Shown one piece after another: positions 35,100 through 44,443 of a stretch of DNA of 64,000 nucleotides. Numbering within the stretch: the stretch's first letter is position 1; each line of letters starts with the position of its first letter. The notes under the pieces are model-generated. The model did no database searches. It saw nothing but the letters and a program-made list of their open reading frames with translations, and was not told where the DNA came from. The DNA is from JAJPKK01 sp963747835 (GTDB taxonomy: Bacteria > Pseudomonadota > Alphaproteobacteria > Rhizobiales > Xanthobacteraceae). Location of the stretch: the NCBI GenBank assembly GCA_963747835.1, contig CAVVGO010000007.1, forward strand, positions 310,001 through 374,000, given 5' to 3'. The position numbers and the translations under genes were made by a program.

Positions 35100-35375
35100 T
35101 TACGCGGCTGCCGCAAGCTCAGGCGCCCGATACGTGCCGCCATGGGCCAGGAGTGCCCAAGCCGTGCGCGCCATCTTGTTGGCGAGCGCCACCGCCACGA
35201 CCTTGAAGGGCCGACGCGCCAGGAGTTGCGTGAGCCAGGGATACTTCTCGGGGTTCTGCATGGCGCGGCGCAACACGGAAACCGCCCCGATCACCAGAAT
35301 GCGCCGCAAATATCGGTCGCCCTGCTTGGAGATCGGCCCCAGCTTTTGCTTGCCGCCGGTGGAATCCTGCCGCGG
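35100..35375 (-). mobile_element. IS110-family transposase, C-terminal remnant
   Basis: The minus strand encodes about 90 residues matching the end of IS110/IS1111 transposases: PRQDSTGGKQKLG, ISKQGDRYLRRILVIGA, WLTQLLARRPFKVVAVALANK, ARTAWALLAHGGTY. The catalytic N-terminal RuvC-like part is missing; homology stops at about 35375, where the autotransporter-like sequence resumes. The left side up to about 34990 may be IS end sequence. It interrupts the autotransporter and abuts the type I secretion substrate gene. Confidence 0.8.
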
Positions 35376-35435
35376 CCGGGATTTTGGCCCAGAGCGTTGG
35401 TGGCGGCGGCGGTGCAGCCGGTTCCAGTCTCGGTC

Positions 35436-37587
35436 GTGACGCAGCCGGCCTTCGCCGGGCCCGCTCCGACCCAGGCGACGCCCGATTCCATCAGCGCCGC
35501 GGCCATGAGCTTCGTCGGCAAGGCTTGGAACGACGAAGGCTGCTGGGTCCTGGCGAGCAACATTTCCGCCGAGGCCGGCGCCTCGCTGCCGATCACCAGC
35601 ACGAGTCTCGGCATTCCGGGTGTGGCCAACGGCGAGTGGATCGTCGCCTATAACGGGCCGGCCGGGCAGACCGGCAACTGGGAATTGCAGATTACCGCCG
35701 GCGAGATGGTGGTGTTCGAGACCTCGGCGACCTCCGGCCACATCACCACCGTGGTATCCGGCTCCGGCAGCACGGCCATGCTGGTGGACAACATCACCTA
35801 CGTGAATGGCAGCGGCCAGATCGTCAACTCCGCCAATGATGGCTCGCCCAACGACATCATCGTCGCGGCGCCCCATATCGCAAGCCAGGAATGGGCTATG
35901 GCGGTCCCCGGGTCGGTCGTGGTCTACGAGCTCGATTGCCCCACCATCACGGTCAAGACCGCGACCAGCGTCGTCTCCGCCGGCAGGACGGAAGCGCTCT
36001 CGCCGCTGTTCACCGCCGCCAATCCGTTGGCGAGCCAGGCCATCACCGAGTACCAGTTCTACGACACCGGGACCGGCGGCGCCGCCAACGACAGTTTCCT
36101 GGTCGGCAGCACCGACGACATCGGCCATTCCGCCGCGACTGCCGTCACGGTGAACGCCTCAGCGCTGTCGTCCGTCGACCTGCTCGCCGGCAACACCTCC
36201 GGCTCCGACACCATCATGGTGCGCGCCTATAACGGTTCCTATTGGGGCGATTGGGAGTCGATGACCGTCAACGTCACCGGCACCGTCGTCGCGGCGGCGC
36301 CCCCGACCGTGACGGCACAGACCGCGACGCAGACCTGGAAGCTCGGCCAGGCGATCAGCTTCACGCTCGCCGGCAATACCTTCACGGACCCGCAGCAGGA
36401 GAGCCTGACCTACGCGGCGACGCTCTCGAGCGGCGCCACACTGCCGTCGTGGCTCACCTTCAACACCGCGACCAAGACTTTCAGCGGCACAATTCCGGCC
36501 GGCGCCGCGGGCCTGAGCATCAAGGTCACCGCGACCGACACCAGCGGTTTGGCCGCATCGGAAACCTTCTCGGTGCTGACACCGGCGCCGGCGGCTCCGA
36601 CCGTGACGGCACAGACCGCGACCCAGACCTGGAAGCTCGGTCAGGCGGTCAACTTTACCCTCTCCGCCAACACCTTCACCGACCCGCAGCAGGAGAACCT
36701 GACCTATACGGCGACGCTCGCCAATGGTCACGGCGCTGCCGTCATGGCTGCATTTCAATGCCGCAACCGACGCCTTCACCGGCACGGTGCCGACCAATGC
36801 AGCCGGCCTAAGCATCAAAGTGATGGCAACGGATGCCGGCGGCGCCTCGACATCGGAAACCTTCTCGGTGCTGACGCCAGCGCCGGTGGCTCCGATCGTG
36901 ACGGAACAGACCGCGACCCAGACCTGGAAGCTCGATCAGGCCGTCAACTTCACTCTCCCCGGCAACACTTTCACCGACCCGCAGCAGGAAAGCCTGACCT
37001 ATTCGGCAACGCTCGCCAATGGTACGGCGCTGCCGTCATGGCTGCATTTCAATGCCGCAACCGACGCCTTCACCGGCACGGTGCCGACCAATGCGGCCGG
37101 CCTGAGCCTCAAGGTGACGGCGACCGATACCGGGGGAGCTTCGGCATCGGAAACCTTCTCGGTGCTCACGCCCGCCAGCGCCCCGACCGTGACCGCGCAA
37201 ACCGCCAACCAGACCTGGACAGAAGCGCAGGCGGTGAATTTCAAGCTCGCCACCAACACCTTCACCGACCCGCAGCAGGAGAGCCTGACCTATTCGGCAA
37301 CGCTCTCGAACGGCACGGCGTTGCCGTCCTGGCTGCACTTCAATGCCGCGACTGAGACCTTTACCGGCACAGCCCCTTCAACCGCGAGCACATTGAGCCT
37401 CAAGGTCACGGCCGAGGATACGAGCCTCCTCTCGGCGTCCGAAACCTTCTCGGTATCGATCGCGGCGGCCGCCGGAAAATTCAGCAATGCGATCTCCGGA
37501 ATGGGCTCGCCCGGCTGGTCCGGGACCTCGGGCCTTACGTCGGGGCAGACCGGCCAGAGCGCCACGCTCGCTTCGCCCCACCAATAG
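35436..37587 (+). pseudogene. Type I secretion substrate with CHAP/NlpC-like domain and four cadherin-like repeats, frameshifted
   Basis: The frame starts at a GTG (35436) just past the IS remnant. The N-terminal domain has a Cys in WNDEGCWVLASNISAE, the pair GEMVVFETSATSGHITTVV and LVDNITYVNG, resembling a CHAP/NlpC cysteine-hydrolase fold. Four repeats of 97-98 residues follow (36303-37470), each starting P(T/I)VT.QTA.QTW and ending ETFSVL, similar to dystroglycan-type cadherin-like/He-PIG domains. In repeat 2 an extra C at 36729 (GGTCACGG versus GGTACGG in repeat 3) breaks the frame; the correct frame continues to 37587. The exporter genes begin 12 bases later. The protein would be secreted by that system. 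Confidence 0.8.
36303..37470 (+). repeat. Four tandem ~294-base repeats encoding cadherin-like domains
   Basis: Units begin at 36303, 36597, 36892 and 37183. Repeats 2 and 3 share almost identical sequence across the segment encoding ALPSWLHFNAATDAFTGTVP. Unit 2 is one base longer (295) because of the inserted C. The strong similarity suggests unequal crossing over. Confidence 0.85.
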
Positions 37588-37598
37588 AATGGACGCCG

Positions 37599-39716
37599 AT
37601 GATCCTATGTTCCGATAGTGGCATATGGTCGTTGGCGCTTGCACTGCATCTCCTCGGCATCGTCGCTGAACCGGGCCGCATACAGCATGAGATGGGGAAA
37701 TCGGCCGCGCTCAGCGAAGCAGAACTTCTGCTCGCCGCGCGCAAATTTCCCGTCAAAGCGAAAGCCCTCAACTCTTCGGTCGGCCGTCTCGCCAAGGTAC
37801 CGCTGCCGGCACTCGCCGCGCTGCGTTCCGGCGCCTATGTGGTGATCGGCAAAGTCACCGAAGACTGCGTCCTGGTGCAGGGTCATGGCGACCATGCGCC
37901 ACGTACCTTGACGTTCGAGGAATTCGATCGCGAATGGTCGGGCCGGCTCGTTCTCATTGCCAAGCGTGCCGCACTCTCCGACACCGGCCGGCGCTTCGAC
38001 CTCACCTGGTTCTGGGGCGCGGTCCACAAGTATCGCGGCGCCCTGTACGAGGTCATGGTCGCGTCCTTCACCATCCAATTGTTCGCGCTGGCGACCCCGA
38101 TCATCTTCCAGACCGTCATCGACAAGGTGCTGGTGCATCGTGGGCTGTCGACGCTGGAAGTGCTCGTGGTCGGGCTCGCGCTGATTTCGGTCTTCGAAGC
38201 GACGCTGTCTGGCCTGCGGACCTACCTGTTCTCCCACACCAGCAATCGCATCGACGTCGAGCTTGGCGCCCGCATCTTCCGGCACCTGTTGCGGCTTCCG
38301 CTCGCTTATTTCGAAGCCCGCCGCGTCGGCGATTCCGTTGCCCGGGTGCGGGAACTTGAAACCATCCGCCAATTCCTGACGAGCTCATCCATCACGCTGG
38401 TGCTCGATCTCGTGTTCGCCGCGGTATTCCTCAGCGTGATGTACGTCTACAGCGCCACCTTGGCATGGGTCGTGGTCGCCGCGCTGCCGCTCTATGCGCT
38501 GCTGTCGCTCGCTACCACGCCCGCGTTCCGCGCGCGGCTTGACGAGAAATTCCGCCGCGGCGCCGAGAACCAGGCGTTCCTGGTCGAAAGCATCACCGGC
38601 ATCGAGACCATCAAGGCGATGGCAGTCGAGCCCATGATGCAGCGGCGTTGGGAGGAACAACTCGCCGGCTATGTCGGCGCATCGTTTCGTGCATCACAGG
38701 TCGGCAATTGGGCCACTCAGGCGGCGACCCTCCTCAACAAGGGAACCACCGTCATCACGCTGTTCCTCGGCGCCCGTCTCGTTATCGGCAACGAGCTGAC
38801 GGTCGGCGAGCTCGTCGCCTTCAACATGCTGGCGGCGCAGGTCAGCGGACCGGTGCTGCGGCTGGTGCAGGTGTGGCAGGATTTCCACCAAGTGCGTATC
38901 TCGGTCGACCGCCTCGGCGACATCCTCAATACGCCGGTCGAGCCGCATAACGCGAGCGTGCAGGCGAGCCAGGCGCCGCTCCAAGGCGACATCGAGTTCG
39001 AACGGGTGACGTTCCGCTACGGCCCCAATACCCAGCCGGTGCTGCGCGAGGTGAGCCTGAAGATCCCGACCGGCCAGGTGGTCGGCATCGTCGGCCCGTC
39101 CGGGTCCGGCAAGAGCACCATCGCCAAGCTTCTCCAGCGACTTTATCTGCCGGAGCAAGGCCGCATCCTGATCGACGGCACCGACACCAGCGTGATCGAC
39201 CCGGCGTGGCTGCGCCGCCAGACCGGCGTCGTGCTGCAGGAGAACATCCTGTTCAACCGTTCGGTCCGCGAGAACATCGCGCTGGTCGACCCGGCGATGT
39301 CGCTCGAAAGGGTCATCGCGGCGGCGCGCCTTGCGGGCGCCCACGAGTTCATCTGCAAGATGCCTCACGGCTACGATACTTCGATCGGCGAGCGCGGCGT
39401 GTCGCTATCCGGCGGCCAGCGCCAGCGCATTGCGATCGCCCGCGCGCTCGTCACCGACCCGCGCATCCTGATTTTCGACGAGGCGACCTCGGCGCTCGAC
39501 TACGAGTCCGAAAGCATCATCCAGGCCAACATGCGGGAGATCGTCCAGGGGCGCACCGTCATCATCATCGCCCACCGGCTTTCGACGGTGCGCGGCGCCG
39601 ACCGCATCCTTACCCTCGACAGCGGCGCGATCGTTGAGGACGGGCCGCACGACCAGCTCGTCGTGCGCAACGGGCGCTATGCCAATCTCTATCGCATCCA
39701 GTCTGCGGCGCGATGA
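37599..39716 (+). CDS. Type I secretion system ABC exporter (HlyB/RtxB-like)
   Basis: A 705-residue exporter. The N-terminal C39-peptidase-like domain (residues 1-125) begins DSGIWSLALALHLLGI: the peptidase cysteine position is not Cys, so this is the inactive CLD type of HlyB, which binds unfolded substrate without cleaving it. A six-span membrane domain follows. The ATPase domain has GPSGSGKSTIAKLLQRLY, LSGGQRQRIAIARALV and ILIFDEATSALD. It starts 12 bases after the substrate gene and overlaps the HlyD gene by four bases. The outer-membrane TolC-type channel is not in this window. Confidence 0.92.
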   Translation: MILCSDSGIWSLALALHLLGIVAEPGRIQHEMGKSAALSEAELLLAARKFPVKAKALNSSVGRLAKVPLPALAALRSGAYVVIGKVTEDCVLVQGHGDHAPRTLTFEEFDREWSGRLVLIAKRAALSDTGRRFDLTWFWGAVHKYRGALYEVMVASFTIQLFALATPIIFQTVIDKVLVHRGLSTLEVLVVGLALISVFEATLSGLRTYLFSHTSNRIDVELGARIFRHLLRLPLAYFEARRVGDSVARVRELETIRQFLTSSSITLVLDLVFAAVFLSVMYVYSATLAWVVVAALPLYALLSLATTPAFRARLDEKFRRGAENQAFLVESITGIETIKAMAVEPMMQRRWEEQLAGYVGASFRASQVGNWATQAATLLNKGTTVITLFLGARLVIGNELTVGELVAFNMLAAQVSGPVLRLVQVWQDFHQVRISVDRLGDILNTPVEPHNASVQASQAPLQGDIEFERVTFRYGPNTQPVLREVSLKIPTGQVVGIVGPSGSGKSTIAKLLQRLYLPEQGRILIDGTDTSVIDPAWLRRQTGVVLQENILFNRSVRENIALVDPAMSLERVIAAARLAGAHEFICKMPHGYDTSIGERGVSLSGGQRQRIAIARALVTDPRILIFDEATSALDYESESIIQANMREIVQGRTVIIIAHRLSTVRGADRILTLDSGAIVEDGPHDQLVVRNGRYANLYRIQSAAR

Positions 39717-41155
39717 CGGATGGTGGGATGATGAACCGGTCTGCTGCCACGTTACGCCTGGTCAAATCCGGCAATGGCGACCAAGAGCACCGGTTCCGCG
39801 AATTCCTACCGGCGGCCCTGGAAATCCTCGAAACGCCGCCGTCGCCGGCCGGCCGCACGCTCGCCTGGCTTCTCTGCCTCATCGCCTTGGTCGGGATCGG
39901 CTGGGCGTGTTTCGGCAAGGTCAGCATCGTGGCCGTCGCTTCCGGCAAGATCGTCTCTCAGATGCGCACCAAGCTCCTCCAGCCGTTCGAGACCGCGACG
40001 GTGCGCGCCATACTGGTAAGTCCGGGCCAGAAGGTGCGCGCCGGCGACGCGCTGATCGAGCTCGACCCCACCGCCGCGCTCGCCGAACGCGATCGCGCCG
40101 AGAACGACCTTCACGCCGCGGAACTCGACCAGGCCCGTCTGGAGGCGTTTCTCGACGGCGCCACCGGGGCGGTGTTTTCCGGCTTCAACACCGTGGGGCC
40201 GATCGAGATCAAGCGCGCCCAGGCGCAACTGACCGCGCAGAACGCCGAGCGCGTCGGCAAGCTTTCCGCGATCGCCCAGGAACGCATGCAGCGGATCGCG
40301 GAACGCGAGGCCCTGAACCAGACGCTCGTCAAGGTGGAGCAGACCCTGCCGTTGGTTTCCGAACGCGCCGAAATCAGGCGCAAGGCTGCCGCCGGTGGAT
40401 ACGCCTCGGTGATTGCCGATCTGGAAAGCCGCCAGCTTCTCACCGAGACGAGATCGGAACTCGACATCAACCGTGCCAAGATCGCCTCGCTCGATGCCGC
40501 GATCGAAGGGCTCGACCACAAGGCCGCGGCCACCGAAGCCGAAATCTGGACATCCGCGCTCGCCGATCTCAGCCGCGCGCGGGAACGCGCGCGGTCCGCA
40601 TCAGAATCCCTTCAAAAGGCGATTCATCGCACCGAATTGCAGACGTTGCGGTCTCCGATCGCCGGCACGGTGCAGCAACTCCACGTCACCACGGTCGGCA
40701 GCGTGGTCACGCCGGCCCAGCAACTGCTCTCGGTGGTTCCTAACGAAGACCGCGTCGAGGTCGAAGCTGTGCTGGAAAACCGCGACATCGGCTTCGTGAC
40801 CGCCGGCCAAAAGGTCGAACTCAAGATCGATGCGTTTCCCTTCACCCGCTACGGACTCTTGGGCGGGACCGTGACCGCCATCGATCGCGACGCCGAGGCG
40901 ACGCCCGTCGGTCAGGCCGCGCAAGGCTCACAGCGCGCCGCCGACGAGATTCAGAATGTCGAAACCGGCGAACGGCTGCGCTACACCGTGCACATCGCGA
41001 TCGAGCCGAAATCCCTGGACATCGACGGCCGGCCAGCCGTGCTGTTGCCCGGCATGTCGGTCAAGGCGGAGATATTGACCGGCGAGCGCCGCATCATCGA
41101 CTTCATACTGGCGCCGCTACGCGAGCACATGCACGACAGCATGCGCGAACGGTAG
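39713..41155 (+). CDS. Type I secretion periplasmic adaptor (HlyD family)
   Basis: A 480-residue inner-membrane adaptor. The N-terminal cytoplasmic part precedes one membrane segment (LAWLLCLIALVGIGWACFG). A lipoyl half follows (VRAILVSPGQKVRAGDALIELDPT), then long coiled-coil hairpins and the second lipoyl half (LQTLRSPIAGTVQQLHVTTVGSVVTPAQQLLSVVP). The start ATGA overlaps the exporter stop. With the HlyB-like gene it forms the inner-membrane part of the secretion apparatus for the repeat protein upstream. A hairpin overlaps the stop. Confidence 0.92.
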   Translation: MTDGGMMNRSAATLRLVKSGNGDQEHRFREFLPAALEILETPPSPAGRTLAWLLCLIALVGIGWACFGKVSIVAVASGKIVSQMRTKLLQPFETATVRAILVSPGQKVRAGDALIELDPTAALAERDRAENDLHAAELDQARLEAFLDGATGAVFSGFNTVGPIEIKRAQAQLTAQNAERVGKLSAIAQERMQRIAEREALNQTLVKVEQTLPLVSERAEIRRKAAAGGYASVIADLESRQLLTETRSELDINRAKIASLDAAIEGLDHKAAATEAEIWTSALADLSRARERARSASESLQKAIHRTELQTLRSPIAGTVQQLHVTTVGSVVTPAQQLLSVVPNEDRVEVEAVLENRDIGFVTAGQKVELKIDAFPFTRYGLLGGTVTAIDRDAEATPVGQAAQGSQRAADEIQNVETGERLRYTVHIAIEPKSLDIDGRPAVLLPGMSVKAEILTGERRIIDFILAPLREHMHDSMRER

Positions 41156-41178
41156 TTTTTTGGGGTGTTGGCTACCGT
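41149..41178 (+). terminator. Hairpin at the end of the type I secretion operon
   Basis: ACGGTAG (41149-41155) pairs with CTACCGT (41172-41178). The stem overlaps the HlyD stop, and a T6 run is in the loop, not after the stem, so it is an uncertain terminator. Confidence 0.3.
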
Positions 41179-41238
41179 TGTCACGCACCCATGAGGCGTG
41201 CGGGCAGTACGATTGTCTGCCGCCGCCAAGGGGCTTAG

Positions 41239-41868
41239 CTAAGCTGCGTGCCCCGCCCGCCGGGCGGACGCATCGTTTCTCTGCGCCCGAAGTCTGAAAG
41301 CCAGGACGATAAGCGTGATGCCGAAGACCAGTGCATATGCGCCAAGCCACCAAGTCAGTACCAGGGCTCCGACGAGGGGTGCGACGATGAGAAGTCCGCC
41401 ATAGAGGATCGATACGATGCCGCCCAGCGCGAACCACCAGCGGCCGTGATCGATATCGAGGCGAAATGCAGCGCCCAGCATCAACCCGCCCGAGATCAAA
41501 GCCCAGGCGGCAACAAGCAGCACGAACGCCACCACGGTGATCCCCGGCCAAAGGACTGCAATCCCGGCAGTGACGATATTGACGATGCCTTCGAGGATCA
41601 AAAGTCCCCATCGCTGGTGCCCGCGTGCGGCGTAGATGGACGCGACGATCGTAAGCACCCCATCAACCAACGCGTATGCGGCGAAGACAAGCACCAGCGA
41701 CAGCATCGTGACACCGGGGAGCAAGAGCGCGATCAATCCGAAAATTATGCCAAGCACGCCTCTGATCGCGATCGCCCACCAATTCTGTGCGAGCACCACG
41801 CTCATGGCTCCTGCCTCGCCATCCATGGCGGCATCCGATATTTGATTGCCGGTTTGAAATGGGGGCAT
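41239..41868 (-). CDS. HdeD-family membrane protein (acid-resistance type)
   Basis: The start at 41868 is chosen because GGAGG lies upstream; the longer frame to 42030 adds unrelated residues. 209 residues with six short membrane spans in the HdeD pattern: NWWAIAIRGVLGIIFGLIALLLPG, ALVDGVLTIVASIYAARGHQRW, and repeated WPG and DGVL/GGIVSILYGG blocks. HdeD proteins protect against acid stress in enterobacteria by an unclear mechanism. Next to it, on the same strand, lie a PRC-barrel and a coiled-coil protein that may share the stress role. Confidence 0.85.
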   Translation of the reverse strand: MPPFQTGNQISDAAMDGEAGAMSVVLAQNWWAIAIRGVLGIIFGLIALLLPGVTMLSLVLVFAAYALVDGVLTIVASIYAARGHQRWGLLILEGIVNIVTAGIAVLWPGITVVAFVLLVAAWALISGGLMLGAAFRLDIDHGRWWFALGGIVSILYGGLLIVAPLVGALVLTWWLGAYALVFGITLIVLAFRLRAQRNDASARRAGHAA

Positions 41869-41950
41869 TGCCGCCTCCTGTTCATTGATGTCTCGTCTGT
41901 CTGCGACCCCGGACCCTATCCGGGGTCGTGCCATGTCGAAGAGCTCGGCG

Positions 41951-42343
41951 TCAGTGGTTGGCGTATTCGAACGGCGGGCTCGCCTTGAGGGCTTCCTTCG
42001 TCGCCCCCGGCAGTACGAGCTTTCCGCCAACCAGCTTCAACTGCGATACCGGAACCGCGACGTCGTGCTTGAGCACGCCGATGAAGCCGCCGGCATTGAT
42101 CACGACGTAGGACACCGCCTTGTCGGGCGCGATGACAATGTCGTCGATGTTGCCGATAGGTTCATCCTTGTCGTTGAAGACCGGCTGCTTGAGCACCTGG
42201 CGTGTTGCGCTCCATCCCATGGCGACGTCGCGCAGCTCCATGGCTGCGGCGCCGACAATTGTGGAGCCCGCGACCTGCGCTTGCCCAAAGCTCGGGACGG
42301 CGAGGAAGAGGCCGGCGAAAATCAGAACGGTTGAGGGTTTCAT
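41951..42343 (-). CDS. Exported PRC-barrel domain protein
   Basis: A 130-residue protein with a signal peptide (STVLIFAGLFLAVPSFGQAQ). The mature part is one PRC-barrel: TRQVLKQPVFNDKDEPIGNIDDIVIAPDKAVSYVVI with a conserved glycine-Asn-IDD core, ending KLVLPGATKEALKA. Such proteins are common stress- and envelope-associated small proteins of Hyphomicrobiales; the partner is unknown. It lies 82 bases upstream of hdeD (its stop to the hdeD start), and possibly is co-transcribed with it. Confidence 0.82.
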   Translation of the reverse strand: MKPSTVLIFAGLFLAVPSFGQAQVAGSTIVGAAAMELRDVAMGWSATRQVLKQPVFNDKDEPIGNIDDIVIAPDKAVSYVVINAGGFIGVLKHDVAVPVSQLKLVGGKLVLPGATKEALKASPPFEYANH

Positions 42344-42493
42344 GGTGTTCTCCGATTATGTGATGGGTTGGATTGGGGCGTGAACTCCGAGCGCGAGCCG
42401 GATCGATTTGACCGGATCGCGATCGAGCGTGCGCCGGTGGTCGAGGTGTCAGGCTTTCGCCGGCTGCGCGGCGTTTGCGTCTTGCCGTGCCAG

Positions 42494-42871
42494 TCATGCC
42501 TCAAGCGCCGCTTGTTCGGCCTCGTCCAGTGCTGCGACGGCGATGTCCGAGGCGGCGGTGGCATAGCGTTCGGCTTCGTCGGCGCGGTTCCGCAATTTGC
42601 CCGCTTCCCGTTTTGCCTTCCAGTCGGCGATCTTTTCGCTCGTCGCCGCCTTTCGAGCATCGGCCCAATTTTTGACTTCGGCCTGGGCGGCTGTAACCTT
42701 GGCGTGACCTTGGTCGATACGCTTCTGCACCCGGTCCAAATGGCTTTGCACGTCCTGCTCGACGTGGAGCGCCTTGCCGTCAATCTTTGTTTTCAAACCA
42801 TCGAGTCCGCTGTCGGTCATTGTGAGCTTCTGACGAAGATCTTCGCAGAATTGGTCGATGCGCTGGCCCAT
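42494..42871 (-). CDS. Charged coiled-coil protein of unknown function
   Basis: A 125-residue protein, mostly alternating charged and hydrophobic residues with heptad character (FCEDLRQKLTM, LHVEQDVQSHLDRVQKRIDQ, KKWAD-like NWADARKAATSEKIADWKAKR). It has no signal peptide and no membrane segment. It ends with an Ala-rich tail (DIAVAALDEAEQAALEA). It sits on the same strand between the PRC-barrel and AraC genes. The family is not identified; resemblance to phasin-like or SH3-free stress proteins is only compositional. Confidence 0.65.
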   Translation of the reverse strand: MGQRIDQFCEDLRQKLTMTDSGLDGLKTKIDGKALHVEQDVQSHLDRVQKRIDQGHAKVTAAQAEVKNWADARKAATSEKIADWKAKREAGKLRNRADEAERYATAASDIAVAALDEAEQAALEA

Positions 42872-42991
42872 AACGATGTCTCCTGTTTGCGTTTACGTTG
42901 CCGGCAGGATTACGCGGTCGTTTGAGCCGCGAAACGGTTGCGTCCGGCCAAAGCGGCGGTGAATTTCGGCCAAATCCTCAGGGCCCGAGAG

Positions 42992-44030
42992 CTAGGCCTT
43001 GCCGGAAATATCCCTAAACTGGCGCGGCGATGCTTTGGTCCAGCGGCGGAACGCATGCCGGAAGTTGGCGGCATCGCTGAACCCCAGTGCCTCGCCGACG
43101 TCCTCTACGGTCAAATCCGTGTCGCGCAGATATTTGATCGCCATGTCCCTCCGCAATTCATCCGCCAAATGGCGGAAGGACGCATTTTCCTCGCGTAACT
43201 TTCGCCGCAGCGTCCGTACGCTCATGTTCACGGATTTGGCGACGTCGCCGAAGCTCGTCGGCCGCATCAGGTTGCCGAGTAAGACGTGCCGAACCTTGCC
43301 AACCAACCCAATGCGAAGCTCGAATTCCTCTATCAGGCCGTCGCACAGTCCGACGATGGTCGAATAGGTGATTTCGTTTCCGAGCTTCGGCGTGCCGTCG
43401 AGCCAAGCCGCGTCGAAAAGGAGTCCGTTCTCGGATTGGCCGAAGCGCACCGGGCATCCGAAGATATCCGGGTAGTTCGGAGCGTCGTTGGGCTGACCGT
43501 AGGTGACGTGACACGCGCGCGCCGCAAAAGCGGGGCCCATGACGTCCCGATGCAGCGACAGGCTGACGCCGAACTGAAATTCAACGAGGAACTTGTAAAG
43601 CCGCGCGTCGACGCGCGGGTGCGACAGCGGGGTGAATGTCCAAATCCCGCAACCACTTTCTTCCTTGAAGAACATATCCACGAGGGGTGCCGCGAGTTGG
43701 TGGTAACTCATGGCGAACCGCATCGTCTGACGAAAGTTCATGCTGCTCAGGATCGCGAACCCATACATGCCGTAGGCGGAGACGTGCAACCGCTGGCCCG
43801 CATGAAAGGCAAAAATGAGGGTCGCACGAGAGGCGATCCGCATTGTGATAGCAATCGATCATCTGATTGAGCGAGACGCGCGTGGCGGGCGAAGTCAGCG
43901 CGCTCTTGGATATATGCACGTCGGCAAGCGCGCTCTCCAGTGACACGCCCGCCTCCATGAGCGCGTCCACGATCATCGCGAGCTTGACGACCGGATAGAT
44001 CTTGTCGTCGGGACCAGGCTTGATCATCAC
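42992..44030 (-). pseudogene. AraC-family regulator with homopolymer frameshift
   Basis: Two frames together give one AraC-family protein with an arabinose-type N-terminal domain (ATG 44030, KIYPVVKLAMIVDALMEAG) and the C-terminal DNA-binding domain (ATSFGDVAKSVNMSVRTLRR and the second helix FSDAANFRHAFRRWTKASPRQFR). The frames meet at an A5 run on the plus strand (43811-43815; T5 on the coding strand). With four T, the sequence reads CDPHFAFHAGQRLHVSAYGMYG-like without a break. The nearby regulator could control the HdeD/PRC cluster or the monooxygenase on the other side (inference). Confidence 0.85.
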
Positions 44031-44443
44031 CGTGCTCGCTCGAATTTCAGCACAAGCGACGCCCGCGCCAGCTCGCCGAGCCGCATAACGCGTTCACCCG
44101 CCGCGATCGTCGTTAGCGGCAAGCACGGACATCACGCTCCGTGCCGCCCCTGAAAGACTTCAATACAGTTCGGCTGCGGCAGTGTCTCCCAGGTCGGACA
44201 GCGTAATCCAGTTTGCCTTTGGCCGACCCTTCCTTTCCGAAGGCGCTGCACGCGGCGTTGCCTCGATGCAGCAATCGTCCCCGTGGCGGCATTTGTGCCG
44301 AAGTTGACGCCTAAATGGTGCCTAAATTCGTTACGAGGCCCCTCAAAAAGAGGGCAACAGCTTATCTCGTCGCTGATCGCAATCTCGGCAACAAAACGTT
44401 ATGCTATAGGTTGACCGAATGCATCATTGATCTGGAGAACCCG
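44031..44443. other. Intergenic region between AraC and monooxygenase genes
   Basis: About 410 bases without a supported gene. GCCTAAAT occurs twice, at 44309-44316 and 44320-44327 (11-base spacing), on a possible promoter path to the gene at 44444. No further structure was recognised. Confidence 0.35.

Noticed and set aside
34970..35206. 78-codon plus-strand frame starting MGSYALPGF
   Set aside because: It begins as shifted autotransporter passenger and continues into IS end sequence; not an independent gene.
41233..41244. GCTTAGCTAAGC perfect palindrome
   Set aside because: It overlaps the hdeD stop codon and is short enough to arise by chance; no further evidence for a site.
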